Assembly: GCA_002499585.1 (NCBI GenBank)
Contig: DAMH01000012.1
Location: 13,010 to 77,009, forward strand
Source: Euryarchaeota archaeon UBA552
GTDB taxonomy: Archaea > Thermoplasmatota > Poseidoniia > Poseidoniales > Thalassarchaeaceae
Direction of reading: 5' to 3'
DNA: 64,000 bases
Below are positions 17,872-26,611 of the stretch, piece after piece. The notes below the pieces were generated by a model. The model was not told the origin of the DNA, made no database searches, and saw nothing but the letters and a program-made list of their open reading frames with translations. Within the stretch, counting starts at the first letter, position 1. Each line of letters opens with the position of its first letter. Both the position numbers and the translations under genes were made by a program.

Positions 17872-19203
17872 ATGTTGACGGAGCACCCTGAGGTAGAAGA
17901 CTCCAAAAAAGGAGCAAGGAGACCATCAAAAAGACGTAGGTCTCCATTGAAGATCGTCAACCAGATTCCCAAAAGAAGACGAAAAGAAATCGAAGAATCC
18001 GATTCTGAAAAATCCTCGAGCCCGGAATCCTGGTCTAGGAGATCAGGCCTTGAGAACCACAAAATTGGCCGTAGATCCACGAAACCTGGCGAAGTGAAAA
18101 CAATTCCTTTCAATCTTATCGACTCCAAAATTGGAGAATCATGGCCCATACCAATAACTGTCGTCAATGGGGTAAGACCAGGTCCAATCGTAACTCTTCT
18201 TGGAGCTGTACACGGTAACGAGTTAGTCGGCCCTCAGGCACTTACTTTTCTCCAATCACATCAGATTCTCGGAAGTGGCAAGTCAATCGATGTCGGCGTC
18301 ATGTCGGGAACTCTGAGAATTATGCCCATAGTGAACCTCCCCGGATATAGAACCAGAACTCGGTATGCCCCTGATGGACGAGACATCAATCGTTTCTTTC
18401 CGGGGAAAGCAGGTGGCAACACCACGCAAAGAATCTCAAGCAAGCTCTGGAATGAAATAATCTCAACGAGTGATTTCATAATTGATCTACATTCTGCAGC
18501 TAGTGGCAGGACAAATTTGCCTCACATAAGAGTAAATCTTGCTCACTCCCAGAGTAGTATGTTGGCGAGATCCTTCGGAACTGAGGTTTTACTAGATGGA
18601 CTCGGACCAAAAGGGTCGTTGAGAAGGGTCTCAAATGAGTTTGACATTGGGTGCGTCACATTTGAGGGCGGCGGGGCCAATTCAATAGATTCCGATGCTG
18701 TCCAAATTGCTACCTACGGGATCCTAAATGTCTTGCGTTCTCTAAGAATGATACCAGGTTACCCCAGCAGCCCCAGATTTCGCCTTCTCGCTTCAGGTTC
18801 GGTATGGATAAGATCTGATCATGGCGGTCTCCTAGATGTACTTGCACCGGTTGGTTCTGTGATAGAGGCCGGCGAAGTAGTGGCCACTGTCACCGACCCC
18901 GAACATGCCAGAGACTCAGTCGAGATAAAATCCCCCAACAGAGGATTACTTATCGGGATGGCCACACATCCTTTCGTTACATCCGGAACTCCAATTGGAC
19001 ACTTACTGCCGCTGAAAAAAGGCTTGAATACTATCAAGAGTAGGCTGGATGAAGACGATGTTTTGATGCTCAGTGGAATAATGGATGACCCAATTTGGAG
19101 AGAAGAAGAAACCGAGGACATTGATCTACAATCATCTGAAGATATAACCTCTGAGGGGTGGGCGAGCGTTGATGAGCCGGTATTTGAAGAAGAGGATGAT
19201 TAA
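17872..19203 (+). CDS. M14-like succinylglutamate desuccinylase/aspartoacylase family protein
   Basis: Zinc-dependent deacylase of the AstE/AspA branch of M14. It has GAVHGNELVG (His and Glu ligands), NLPGYRTRTRYAPDGRDINR, DLHSA (third ligand) and a catalytic Glu in VTFEGGG, followed by a biotinyl-like beta domain near the C-terminus. The first ~75 residues are an unusual low-complexity extension rich in Arg/Lys and Ser (KKGARRPSKRRRSP), probably disordered. The tail is very acidic. Substrate unknown; family members remove acyl groups from amino acids. It ends 3 bp from the stop of the convergent protease gene. Confidence 0.8.
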   Translation: MLTEHPEVEDSKKGARRPSKRRRSPLKIVNQIPKRRRKEIEESDSEKSSSPESWSRRSGLENHKIGRRSTKPGEVKTIPFNLIDSKIGESWPIPITVVNGVRPGPIVTLLGAVHGNELVGPQALTFLQSHQILGSGKSIDVGVMSGTLRIMPIVNLPGYRTRTRYAPDGRDINRFFPGKAGGNTTQRISSKLWNEIISTSDFIIDLHSAASGRTNLPHIRVNLAHSQSSMLARSFGTEVLLDGLGPKGSLRRVSNEFDIGCVTFEGGGANSIDSDAVQIATYGILNVLRSLRMIPGYPSSPRFRLLASGSVWIRSDHGGLLDVLAPVGSVIEAGEVVATVTDPEHARDSVEIKSPNRGLLIGMATHPFVTSGTPIGHLLPLKKGLNTIKSRLDEDDVLMLSGIMDDPIWREEETEDIDLQSSEDITSEGWASVDEPVFEEEDD

Positions 19204-19206
19204 TCG

Positions 19207-22200
19207 CTACGATCTACGGTTGAAATCTGGTGCGCTTGGAACATCGTTGTTCGAAGCGACCTGGGCCCCTTCATAACCGCCGTATGACCTGATGGCCTCC
19301 ACTAGGATATTTCTTCGCCTCCTGGATATTGTGATTATTATCGCACAAGAAAATAACAGTGAAATCAGCAAGAATCCTGCTATGTAGCCTAGTGGCCCTT
19401 TCAGAACATTTACTGCTTTCTCAAACAAACTCGAAGGAGGCGTCCAAATTTTAACTTCTAGCGGCCAGATTAACACAGTTTCCACATCGGAGTCCGTGAT
19501 TTTTAATTCAATGGACACCGGGTTTGGCGATTCGCACAAAATGAGTGTTAGGTCACTATCGCCAATCTCGTCGCAGTCAAGGGAATCTAATGTCAAGGAA
19601 CTGCTGCGAAATTGTCCATCTTCTGCCCCATGGAACGACCACTCAAATTCTGCAGACACGCCCTCAGGTAGAACTGGGGCCTCCAGGTGAAGGGATTCAT
19701 TTGATGCCTCCCATACTATCGAACCTCCGGAGAAACCCAGTTCTGTCACCCGATCTAAATCCTCGTCAACAAAGCCGTCACAATCTTGGTCAATACCGTC
19801 CCAGATTTCTATTACCCGGGGATTAATTCTGGGGTTGACATCATTACAATCCTCAAACCAATAGTAGCCATCTTCATCGTTGTCCGGATCAAGTGCGTTT
19901 GGGTCGGTTTCAGTGGTTAACACCTCTGTGCCGTCTGATAGCAGATCGCCGTCTGTATCGAGGTTTGATGGATTGGTGTTGTACAAGTGAAATTCATCAA
20001 AGTCTGACAAACCATCTGCATCGCTGTCTATATCAATGAAATCCTCGTCCTGAAATCCGTCACAATCATTATCCTTCTTATCCAGTATCTCTGTGCTCAA
20101 TGGCGATGTAAACGAGTCCTCATCATCACAGTCCTCAAACCAGTAAAATCCATCGGAATCAGAATCCTGATCATAAGACAAAGGGTCTGTGAGGCTTTCA
20201 CTTATCTCAAATCCATCAGAGAGCCCATCCCCATCAGAGTCAGGGTGGAACGGGTTTGTTAGTATAACATTAAACTCCTCAAAATCCGAGATTCCATCCT
20301 GATCCACATCCGTATCAGTGTAGTCTTCATCGGTTTGATCGTCACAGTCATTGTCTATTCCGTCCAAATATTCTTGAGCACCGGGGAAAATCATTGGTTC
20401 CGAATCGTTACAATCTTCGAACCAGTAACTCCCATCTGCATCACTGTCCTCATCGTAAACCAGTGGGTTGGTGAGAAATGTAATTACCTCATCACCGTCA
20501 GAAATCCCGTCTAAATCAGTGTCCCCACTTTGGAAATCAGTAAAATAGATGTGATATTCATCCCAATCTTTGAGTCCGTCAGAATCCCTATCTGTGAAGT
20601 TGTAACCCTCGTCAATAAAATGATCGCAATCGTCATCGATCCCATTGAGTATTTCTGGTCTGCCTGGATTAATCATCGGATTATCGTCATCGCAATCATC
20701 AAAATGATAGTAAAGATCTCGATCTGAGTCATTATCGAACAGCAGCGGATTACTCTGATGAACAATGACCTCCTGTCCGTCCAATAACCCATCTCCATCT
20801 GAATCTGAGAGTAGAGGATCAGTATGATGGATATTGACTTCCCTCCCATCAGATAGGCCATCAGAATCAGTATCTGGCGATAATGGGTTTGTTCCGTTCT
20901 CTATTTCAGAGTAGTCGCTCAGGCCGTCGTCATCGCTATCAGGATCATATGGATCTGTCCCGTATGTGTCTACCTCTTCGATAGTGAGCAATCCATCCCC
21001 ATCATGATCGCTCTCTGAATCTACACCATGCAATATCAAGCTCCAGGAATTCAACGTCCCAGAATTACCGGGTGATGAGTCTTTGACTCTCAAGGTCCAT
21101 GTACCGTTGGATAACTCTCCCCAATGCAATACCGATCCGAAACTCCAATCTTGGATGTCACTTCCCGTATCGTCATTCGAGCTGCGCAAGACGGAAACCG
21201 TATCGTGAGGTGAAACTAACTCAATGTCCAACTCGCCACGACTGGGATGAGTCACATCAACTATTATATCCAATGACTCGATTTTTATCCCTTCTGATAC
21301 CGTTATGTCCGTTTCAACCCAGTCATCAGTATCATAGATAGATAGAGGACTGATGTTTGGGAAGTATGTTAAGTTACTCTCTGGTGAGAGTGAAGACCAA
21401 TTTGATGCGAGGGAGGTTGAAGCTCCGGCATCAACTACTCCAAACCCGTACTTGTGTGAAAACCAATGACCTGCCCCGTTCTGAGCCCAAGATGGGTCAG
21501 TAAAGTCGTTCTTCCTGGAGGTCAAAACCAATATCTCTTGAACATCCCTCCATGTCAGGTTTGGATTGCTTTGAAGCATCATTGATATCACTCCTGACAC
21601 CAACGGTGTTGCACTGGAGGTACCTCCGAAGTTGTTGGTGACATCCCCGTTAGTGTATCCACTCGGACCAGAAATATCAGTCGTCGTTATTCCAACCCCG
21701 TCTCCATTAGAAGGGGCTGAAACTAGGATATTGGCCCCAGGCTCGGAATAGTAAGACTGTTCTCCATTGTGATCTACAGCGGTTACAGCAATTGTGTATC
21801 TGCTGTTTGTATATCCGTCTGCATTGGAATCGTCATCAGATTGCAATCCATTTCCTGCAGCCCAGGTGTATATGTTACCTAGCCCCCCTCTTCCTGAGTA
21901 GACTCCGTTTTCAATCGCAGCCAGTGTGAGGGGCCCTGGTCCCTGCAGAGTTGCTCCGTCGTCTGCCGGACCCCATGAATTTGAATAAATATCTACGCTC
22001 TGAGGCATGTGGGAAAGCGCATTCGCTTCCATGGAATCGCTAATCGAACACGCTATCAGTCTGCTACCAGCAAGGTTGGCTCCGAATCCAGCTCCAATAA
22101 CATCAATCCCATTGTTTCCAGTCGCGCCTGCAACACCTCCGGCCGCGGTTCCATGAGCATCATTTCCGGAAGGCATGGGGTCTGCGTCAGACGAGCAGAA

Positions 22201-22794
22201 GTCGTATGACGTCGAGGCATCATAGTTCTGTGCGATGTCTGGATGGCCGTGGTCTAGTCCGTCGTCCACTATTGATATTGTTACACCTGAGCCATTGTAT
22301 AGGTCCCATGCAGTTGTTATATTTACATCTTCATTTACACTCCCACCGGACTGGCCATTGTTTGAAAGGTGCCATTGGTCGATATAATCAGGGTCATTTG
22401 GTGATAAACGGGGATTCTGCTTCTTTTCATTATCCTCAACATATGCCTCTATGTACCCGTCTTCCAGCATGTCGGCCAAGTTGATTAATTGGTTAGTAGA
22501 CTCCTTTGGAACCCATTTGTAAGCCCCTTTCAACAAATCTAATTTTCGCAGGTCACCATTTGGAAGTATATCTAATAGATCCTGCTCACCTAAATCTGAG
22601 AGCAAGATCCATGCCCCACTGGCGCTGCCATCTTCATTAGCAGCCTTCATGCCCCTCTTGAAAGCAGAGGAAATTACAGGCGAAAAGCCATCCAGAAGGG
22701 ACTCCTCGTATTCAAGGGGGAATTCATTATTTTCTACAAAAGCTGCCACAGGGCATAAAATAAGCATCGCCGACATGACCAAAGCTTGGTACAC
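19207..22794 (-). CDS. Kexin/furin-like S8 protease with P domain, calcium/metal-binding repeats and membrane anchor
   Basis: 1195-residue surface protease. Prodomain ~25-125. S8 catalytic domain with Asp177 (SIVDDGLDH), His214 (NDAHGTAAGG), Asn315 (WAAGNG) and Ser393 (GGTSSATP). YSNSWGPADDG near 270 is a proprotein-convertase signature, and a P domain follows at about 476-590. Residues ~594-1013 are Asp-rich thrombospondin-3-like and MopE-like repeats. Then comes a beta domain, a transmembrane helix (about 1133-1157) and an RRRR-led cytoplasmic tail. The start used is GTG; ATG at 22776 would shorten the signal peptide. It probably degrades or processes extracellular protein, held away from the cell by the repeat stalk. 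Confidence 0.9.
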   Translation of the reverse strand: MYQALVMSAMLILCPVAAFVENNEFPLEYEESLLDGFSPVISSAFKRGMKAANEDGSASGAWILLSDLGEQDLLDILPNGDLRKLDLLKGAYKWVPKESTNQLINLADMLEDGYIEAYVEDNEKKQNPRLSPNDPDYIDQWHLSNNGQSGGSVNEDVNITTAWDLYNGSGVTISIVDDGLDHGHPDIAQNYDASTSYDFCSSDADPMPSGNDAHGTAAGGVAGATGNNGIDVIGAGFGANLAGSRLIACSISDSMEANALSHMPQSVDIYSNSWGPADDGATLQGPGPLTLAAIENGVYSGRGGLGNIYTWAAGNGLQSDDDSNADGYTNSRYTIAVTAVDHNGEQSYYSEPGANILVSAPSNGDGVGITTTDISGPSGYTNGDVTNNFGGTSSATPLVSGVISMMLQSNPNLTWRDVQEILVLTSRKNDFTDPSWAQNGAGHWFSHKYGFGVVDAGASTSLASNWSSLSPESNLTYFPNISPLSIYDTDDWVETDITVSEGIKIESLDIIVDVTHPSRGELDIELVSPHDTVSVLRSSNDDTGSDIQDWSFGSVLHWGELSNGTWTLRVKDSSPGNSGTLNSWSLILHGVDSESDHDGDGLLTIEEVDTYGTDPYDPDSDDDGLSDYSEIENGTNPLSPDTDSDGLSDGREVNIHHTDPLLSDSDGDGLLDGQEVIVHQSNPLLFDNDSDRDLYYHFDDCDDDNPMINPGRPEILNGIDDDCDHFIDEGYNFTDRDSDGLKDWDEYHIYFTDFQSGDTDLDGISDGDEVITFLTNPLVYDEDSDADGSYWFEDCNDSEPMIFPGAQEYLDGIDNDCDDQTDEDYTDTDVDQDGISDFEEFNVILTNPFHPDSDGDGLSDGFEISESLTDPLSYDQDSDSDGFYWFEDCDDEDSFTSPLSTEILDKKDNDCDGFQDEDFIDIDSDADGLSDFDEFHLYNTNPSNLDTDGDLLSDGTEVLTTETDPNALDPDNDEDGYYWFEDCNDVNPRINPRVIEIWDGIDQDCDGFVDEDLDRVTELGFSGGSIVWEASNESLHLEAPVLPEGVSAEFEWSFHGAEDGQFRSSSLTLDSLDCDEIGDSDLTLILCESPNPVSIELKITDSDVETVLIWPLEVKIWTPPSSLFEKAVNVLKGPLGYIAGFLLISLLFSCAIIITISRRRRNILVEAIRSYGGYEGAQVASNNDVPSAPDFNRRS
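19756..21015 (-). repeat. Coding tandem repeats (~94-residue module, four copies) in the S8 protease
   Basis: Four modules contain a YWFEDC(D/N)D lead (YYHFDDCDD in the first) and an ILDGIDNDCDG-like core ending in DED. Their leads begin near residues 694, 790, 884 and 978, giving a period of about 94-96 residues (282-288 bp). Each is joined by a DSDGDGLSDGxE calcium-binding loop, and extra loops occur at 594-690. Copies have diverged in sequence, so this is an old protein repeat and not recent DNA duplication. Confidence 0.85.
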
Positions 22795-22823
22795 GGCTCT
22801 CTGGAAATCTAATTAAGTAAAAA

Positions 22824-24086
22824 TCAGACCCCTTCTTCGTGTAATTTTATTGCCTCATGTACCTCATCATCGGTCATCAATCTACGCTGTGACTTTGCTG
22901 TCTCAAACAAATGGGATACCAAGGACTCGTCATATGCTATGTTTCTACTCTCCAACCAATGAATTATGTTTGATTTTCCGCTCATATGGCCTATTCTTAT
23001 TATCTGCCTGAGCCCGAAGTCTCCTGCCGGCACACCTGAATAGACTCTATCGGCCAACCAATCATCTCCTTTCCTCAAGGCCTTGATGACAGCTGAAGCA
23101 TGGACGCCTGTTCCTGTTTCAAATGCATCATCTCCAAATATTGGATAATTCTTGGGCAAAGGAACCTCGATGTATTCATTTGCCTTCCTAACGTACTCGC
23201 TTAGGTTTGTCAGATCATTAGATATAACTCCCATCAAACTGAGATTTACGAGTGTCTGGTCTAATGGCGCGTTACCCGATCTCTCACCAACACCGAGGGC
23301 CGTGCCGTGAATCACATCTGCCCCATATTCAACTGCTGCTAGATTATTCGCAACTCCCAAGCCCCTGTCCTGATGTCCGTGCCAGTTGATTTCTATGTCC
23401 CTCCTCTTGATTCCAGAATCAGGAATTACTTCTTCTTGTATGAAAGACATCAGGCTCTGAACTCCCCTCGGAGTTGAGTGTCCGCACGTGTCACAAATGC
23501 AAATTCGATCAGCACCTAATTCGATGGCCCGAGTGTAAACAGCTTTTATGTCATCGGGGCGGCTTCTAGTTGTGTCCTCTGTCACAAACATTACCGGAAT
23601 GTCATTATCTACAGCAAATTCCACAGCAACCTCTGCTGTATTCATGATTTTCTCCATGGTCCAACCCTCGGCATACTGACGTATTGGCGAAGTCCCAAGA
23701 AACGCACTAGCCTGAATTTGAATTTCATGCCTGGATTGTAATTCTATCAGGGGCTCAATGTCCGAGATGACAGTTCTCACAGCGCATCCGGGCCTGATTT
23801 GATAATCGTTGGATCGCATGTGACTTAACAGAGAATCGATGTGGCTAAGGTGGAATTGACCAGCGCCCGGAAGGCCAAGGTCGACCTTTTGTATGCCGAG
23901 ATCTTCCATGAAGCTCAGTAATTCTATCTTCTGCTCGATCGAGGGGTTTCTAGCGCTCGGGCTTTGCAAGCCGTCTCGGAGAGTTTCGTCATCAAACCAC
24001 ACCGGGTGCGGGTGCGAACCGGGATTTCTATGAGGTTCAGATTGTACCTTATTCCAATCGTAAATCAAATCTCGTTCATTCACCAC
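22824..24086 (-). CDS. DRE-TIM metallolyase: 2-isopropylmalate/homocitrate synthase-like
   Basis: Alpha-ketoacid + acetyl-CoA condensing enzyme family. Marks are FDDETLRDGLQSP (metal Asp and catalytic Arg), the GADRICICDTCGHSTP strand, INWHGHQDRGLGVAN (HxH metal ligands), GERSGNAPLDQ and a GTGVHASAVIKA segment. Homocitrate synthase, isopropylmalate synthase and re-citrate synthase share these marks, so the exact keto-acid is open. The TTG at 24137 looks too early. GTG codons at 24086/24083 follow GGGGGACCA and are preferred. It is the last gene of the thiolase-rpoK-ctaA-ctaB series. Confidence 0.75.
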   Translation of the reverse strand: MVNERDLIYDWNKVQSEPHRNPGSHPHPVWFDDETLRDGLQSPSARNPSIEQKIELLSFMEDLGIQKVDLGLPGAGQFHLSHIDSLLSHMRSNDYQIRPGCAVRTVISDIEPLIELQSRHEIQIQASAFLGTSPIRQYAEGWTMEKIMNTAEVAVEFAVDNDIPVMFVTEDTTRSRPDDIKAVYTRAIELGADRICICDTCGHSTPRGVQSLMSFIQEEVIPDSGIKRRDIEINWHGHQDRGLGVANNLAAVEYGADVIHGTALGVGERSGNAPLDQTLVNLSLMGVISNDLTNLSEYVRKANEYIEVPLPKNYPIFGDDAFETGTGVHASAVIKALRKGDDWLADRVYSGVPAGDFGLRQIIRIGHMSGKSNIIHWLESRNIAYDESLVSHLFETAKSQRRLMTDDEVHEAIKLHEEGV

Positions 24087-24139
24087 TGGTCCCCCGAGGC
24101 GATTACCGTGCTGACTGTGTAAGAAACATTCGGCCAAAA

Positions 24140-25198
24140 TCAGGAAAAAGGGTTGCCAGTGGCGGAATATTCCAACTCACTCCTCACGATTACTGCGACA
24201 GAGATAGTTCCTCCCAGATACAGACCAAGGCCTCCTGAAGCGCCAGCAAGTGCTGTTAGGAACATCAGCCCCAAGTAGAGTTGAGACACCCAGAAAGAAC
24301 GCGCGGCCAATGGAAGTCGACCATTTTCATCGGGAATCTCATCTTTGGGAATCATGAAAATGGATCTTAAATACCAGAATGCTATCACTGTGCATAAAAT
24401 TTGAGATATGAGATAGTCCAAACTAATCGTGCCACTAAAAATCAAGTAAGGTCCAACTAGTGAAACCAAGAACAATATGACAGAGTATATTTTCATCTCC
24501 GCCAGTGTCCTCTCGACACCTCTGACCCACGGCATCATAGGAACTCCTGCAATCTCATATTCTTTTGATTTGTACAGAGCTAGTGCCCAGAAATGAGGTG
24601 GAGTCCAGATGAAAATCAAACCCACCATGAAGAAAGGTACTAAACTCCCGGTATCAAACAGAGAGGCTAGGAAAAAATCGATACCACTGAAATCTATGTC
24701 TTTGGGGCCCGTGGCCACGAACCAGCCAATTAAGGGTGGCGTCGAACCCGCGAGTCCACCGATAACTATGTTTTGAACAGTCCGTCTCTTCAACCAAATA
24801 GTGTAGACCATTACATAGAAAATTACGCTAAATGCAGCCCAGAAAGCAGCTACTTGTCCGGCATACTTTGAGAACCATGCAACGCCAAGTACGGAAATAG
24901 CGATCCCAAAGAATAGGGCGTCAGTTGGATTGACTTCTCCCCTTGGAACTGGCCTGTTTCTAGTCCGCTTCATTTTGGGATCGATATCTTTGTCATACCA
25001 CATGTTGATTGCGTTCGATCCTCCTGCCGTAAGATAACCACCGACCAGTGTGATCAGTGCAGATTCAATGGTGCGGCTTACGGAGATATCGGAAGTATCG
25101 AGAAGATCATGCACAATAACCGCTGAGATCGCAGTTATCTGTAGAAGGATGACGACGCCAGGTTTCGTCAACTGAACCCACTTGATCATCATTACCAT
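24140..25198 (-). CDS. ctaB: Protoheme IX farnesyltransferase (heme O synthase)
   Basis: UbiA-superfamily prenyltransferase that adds farnesyl to heme b, giving heme O for a heme-copper oxidase. The diagnostic Asp-rich segment NMWYDKDIDPKMKRTRNRPV follows the second helix, and a second Asp-bearing loop is present near FIWTPPHFWALAL. Expect about eight to nine membrane helices over ~352 residues. Start at 25198, with in-frame ATGs at 25192 and 25189. It lies 16 bp downstream of ctaA, its pathway partner. Confidence 0.93.
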   Translation of the reverse strand: MVMMIKWVQLTKPGVVILLQITAISAVIVHDLLDTSDISVSRTIESALITLVGGYLTAGGSNAINMWYDKDIDPKMKRTRNRPVPRGEVNPTDALFFGIAISVLGVAWFSKYAGQVAAFWAAFSVIFYVMVYTIWLKRRTVQNIVIGGLAGSTPPLIGWFVATGPKDIDFSGIDFFLASLFDTGSLVPFFMVGLIFIWTPPHFWALALYKSKEYEIAGVPMMPWVRGVERTLAEMKIYSVILFLVSLVGPYLIFSGTISLDYLISQILCTVIAFWYLRSIFMIPKDEIPDENGRLPLAARSFWVSQLYLGLMFLTALAGASGGLGLYLGGTISVAVIVRSELEYSATGNPFS

Positions 25199-25214
25199 CG
25201 ACCTTCAGTTCTGG

Positions 25215-26291
25215 CTATGAAGAGATTCCATCAAAACTAGATACTCTGCCATAATCACCATACTTGCTCGCAATCCATGTGGTTGCAAGTGCGAGGAAGG
25301 TCAATGACCCGAGCAGAAGATGAACAAGGGACAGGAACTCGAAAAAAGAATTCGTGAGAGGATCATAGGAAATTACGTAAAGCCCCCCGAGTAAACCGTT
25401 GAAGAGAAAGAGAAACGTCGCTAAAGACACCCATATTGAGAGCGTTCTCACGTGCGGATCGGCTTTGGCTTGTCGTCGAAAAGAAACCGCAGCGAGGAAG
25501 AGAGCTGCACCCTCAATCGCAACTAAGACTCTGTGAATAATTTGAGAATCGGTTGGAATGTCATCAACTGGAATGAGTATCTGTCCTTGGCAAAGTGGCC
25601 AACTCTCAGTCATGCCAGCGACCCCACACCCGTAATTAGCCCCGGGGGTGGTGGATACGTACACTCCTACGAATACCGCAGCAAGTGCACCCATAGAGGA
25701 CAAAGCAACTACTTTTCGTTGTCTAACATTCGCTGTTATCCTCATGGGGGCTGGAGTGGCACCTTTTTCACGCCAACGCAGAATGAGATACCAAATTATG
25801 CTCAGTGTGAAGCCCAAAGCACTCACCAGATGAAGTGCCACGGACCAATGCTCATTGTCCATCATTACAGTCACTGCACCAAGAAAACCCTGCCAAAGTA
25901 TCAGCGCCAGAGCCAAGGAAGAAGCGAATTTTACTTTTGAATCCTGACTCTGGTAACGAGTCAAGAACCATAGAAGCACCACCATCGGCCCCAATAGCAC
26001 TGCAGCGAGGAACCGGTGGAACCATTCTGTGAATATTTCAAACGTCGTATATCTGTGATTTGCGCCGCGTGAATCTATTTCTTCGGGATTCTCTTCCCAC
26101 CATGCTGTCTGTTCATCTTCCGAGATATCGAAGCCCCATGATCCAAAGCAGGTGGGCCAGTCTGGGCAGGACTCCCCTGCATCGTAGATTCGGATCATGC
26201 CGCCCATGGCAATAACTGAGCCTGTGACAGCCAGAATAGCGAACGCAAGGGTGGTTACAGGTATGCGCTCAGCCAGCATGGCAGCCACCAT
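25215..26291 (-). CDS. ctaA: Heme A synthase
   Basis: CtaA/COX15 membrane enzyme that oxidises the heme O methyl group to a formyl, giving heme A. Heme-ligand histidines are in EWFHRFLAAVLL, ALHLVSALGF, QIIHRVLVAIEG and SLVHLLLGSL, arranged in two four-helix halves. The first extracellular loop has CPDWPTC (Cys pair), as in bacterial CtaA. About eight helices, 358 residues. It is 16 bp upstream of ctaB. Their presence implies an aa3-type oxidase, although no oxidase subunit is in this window. Confidence 0.92.
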   Translation of the reverse strand: MVAAMLAERIPVTTLAFAILAVTGSVIAMGGMIRIYDAGESCPDWPTCFGSWGFDISEDEQTAWWEENPEEIDSRGANHRYTTFEIFTEWFHRFLAAVLLGPMVVLLWFLTRYQSQDSKVKFASSLALALILWQGFLGAVTVMMDNEHWSVALHLVSALGFTLSIIWYLILRWREKGATPAPMRITANVRQRKVVALSSMGALAAVFVGVYVSTTPGANYGCGVAGMTESWPLCQGQILIPVDDIPTDSQIIHRVLVAIEGAALFLAAVSFRRQAKADPHVRTLSIWVSLATFLFLFNGLLGGLYVISYDPLTNSFFEFLSLVHLLLGSLTFLALATTWIASKYGDYGRVSSFDGISS

Positions 26292-26320
26292 GGTAGTGGG
26301 GGGCGAGGGACCTCCTTGAA

Positions 26321-26596
26321 TCAGTCGTCGCTAACCGCATCGACATCGATGGGGATGCGATCTGTTTCGTATTCCAAGGTGGCAATTTTCAGGGGATCCA
26401 AGACAAACCGCATTTTTGCCTCCTCTGTCCCGTAGAGCTGAACCAGTTCATGCATGAATGCATCTCTAAGTTCCTCTTCAGTCACGTAAAGAGGTGCGCC
26501 CATGCTTATCTGAAGAGCTCTCGCACCTAGTATCCGGGCTTTCTCGAACCTGGTATGTGTACGAGGCATGTTCACACGCGCCGGTGCAACGCTCAT
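26321..26596 (-). CDS. rpoK: DNA-directed RNA polymerase subunit K
   Basis: 91-residue homologue of eukaryotic Rpb6, which stabilises the RNA polymerase core. The diagnostic stretch TRFEKARILGARALQISM is present, followed by PLKIATLEYETDRIPI. A second ATG at 26569 (MPRTHTRFEKAR) could be the true start, because the upstream nine residues are not conserved in the family as I know it. It sits between the thiolase and ctaA genes with 15-29 bp gaps, so it is probably co-transcribed with metabolic genes. Confidence 0.92.
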   Translation of the reverse strand: MSVAPARVNMPRTHTRFEKARILGARALQISMGAPLYVTEEELRDAFMHELVQLYGTEEAKMRFVLDPLKIATLEYETDRIPIDVDAVSDD

Positions 26597-26611
26597 AAGG
26601 GCACCGACGAG

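Noticed and set aside
19758..21015. Periodic repeats that could suggest a CRISPR-like array
   Set aside because: They are ~285-bp coding modules with diverged DNA and conserved Asp/Cys protein pattern; no short identical repeats with unique spacers.
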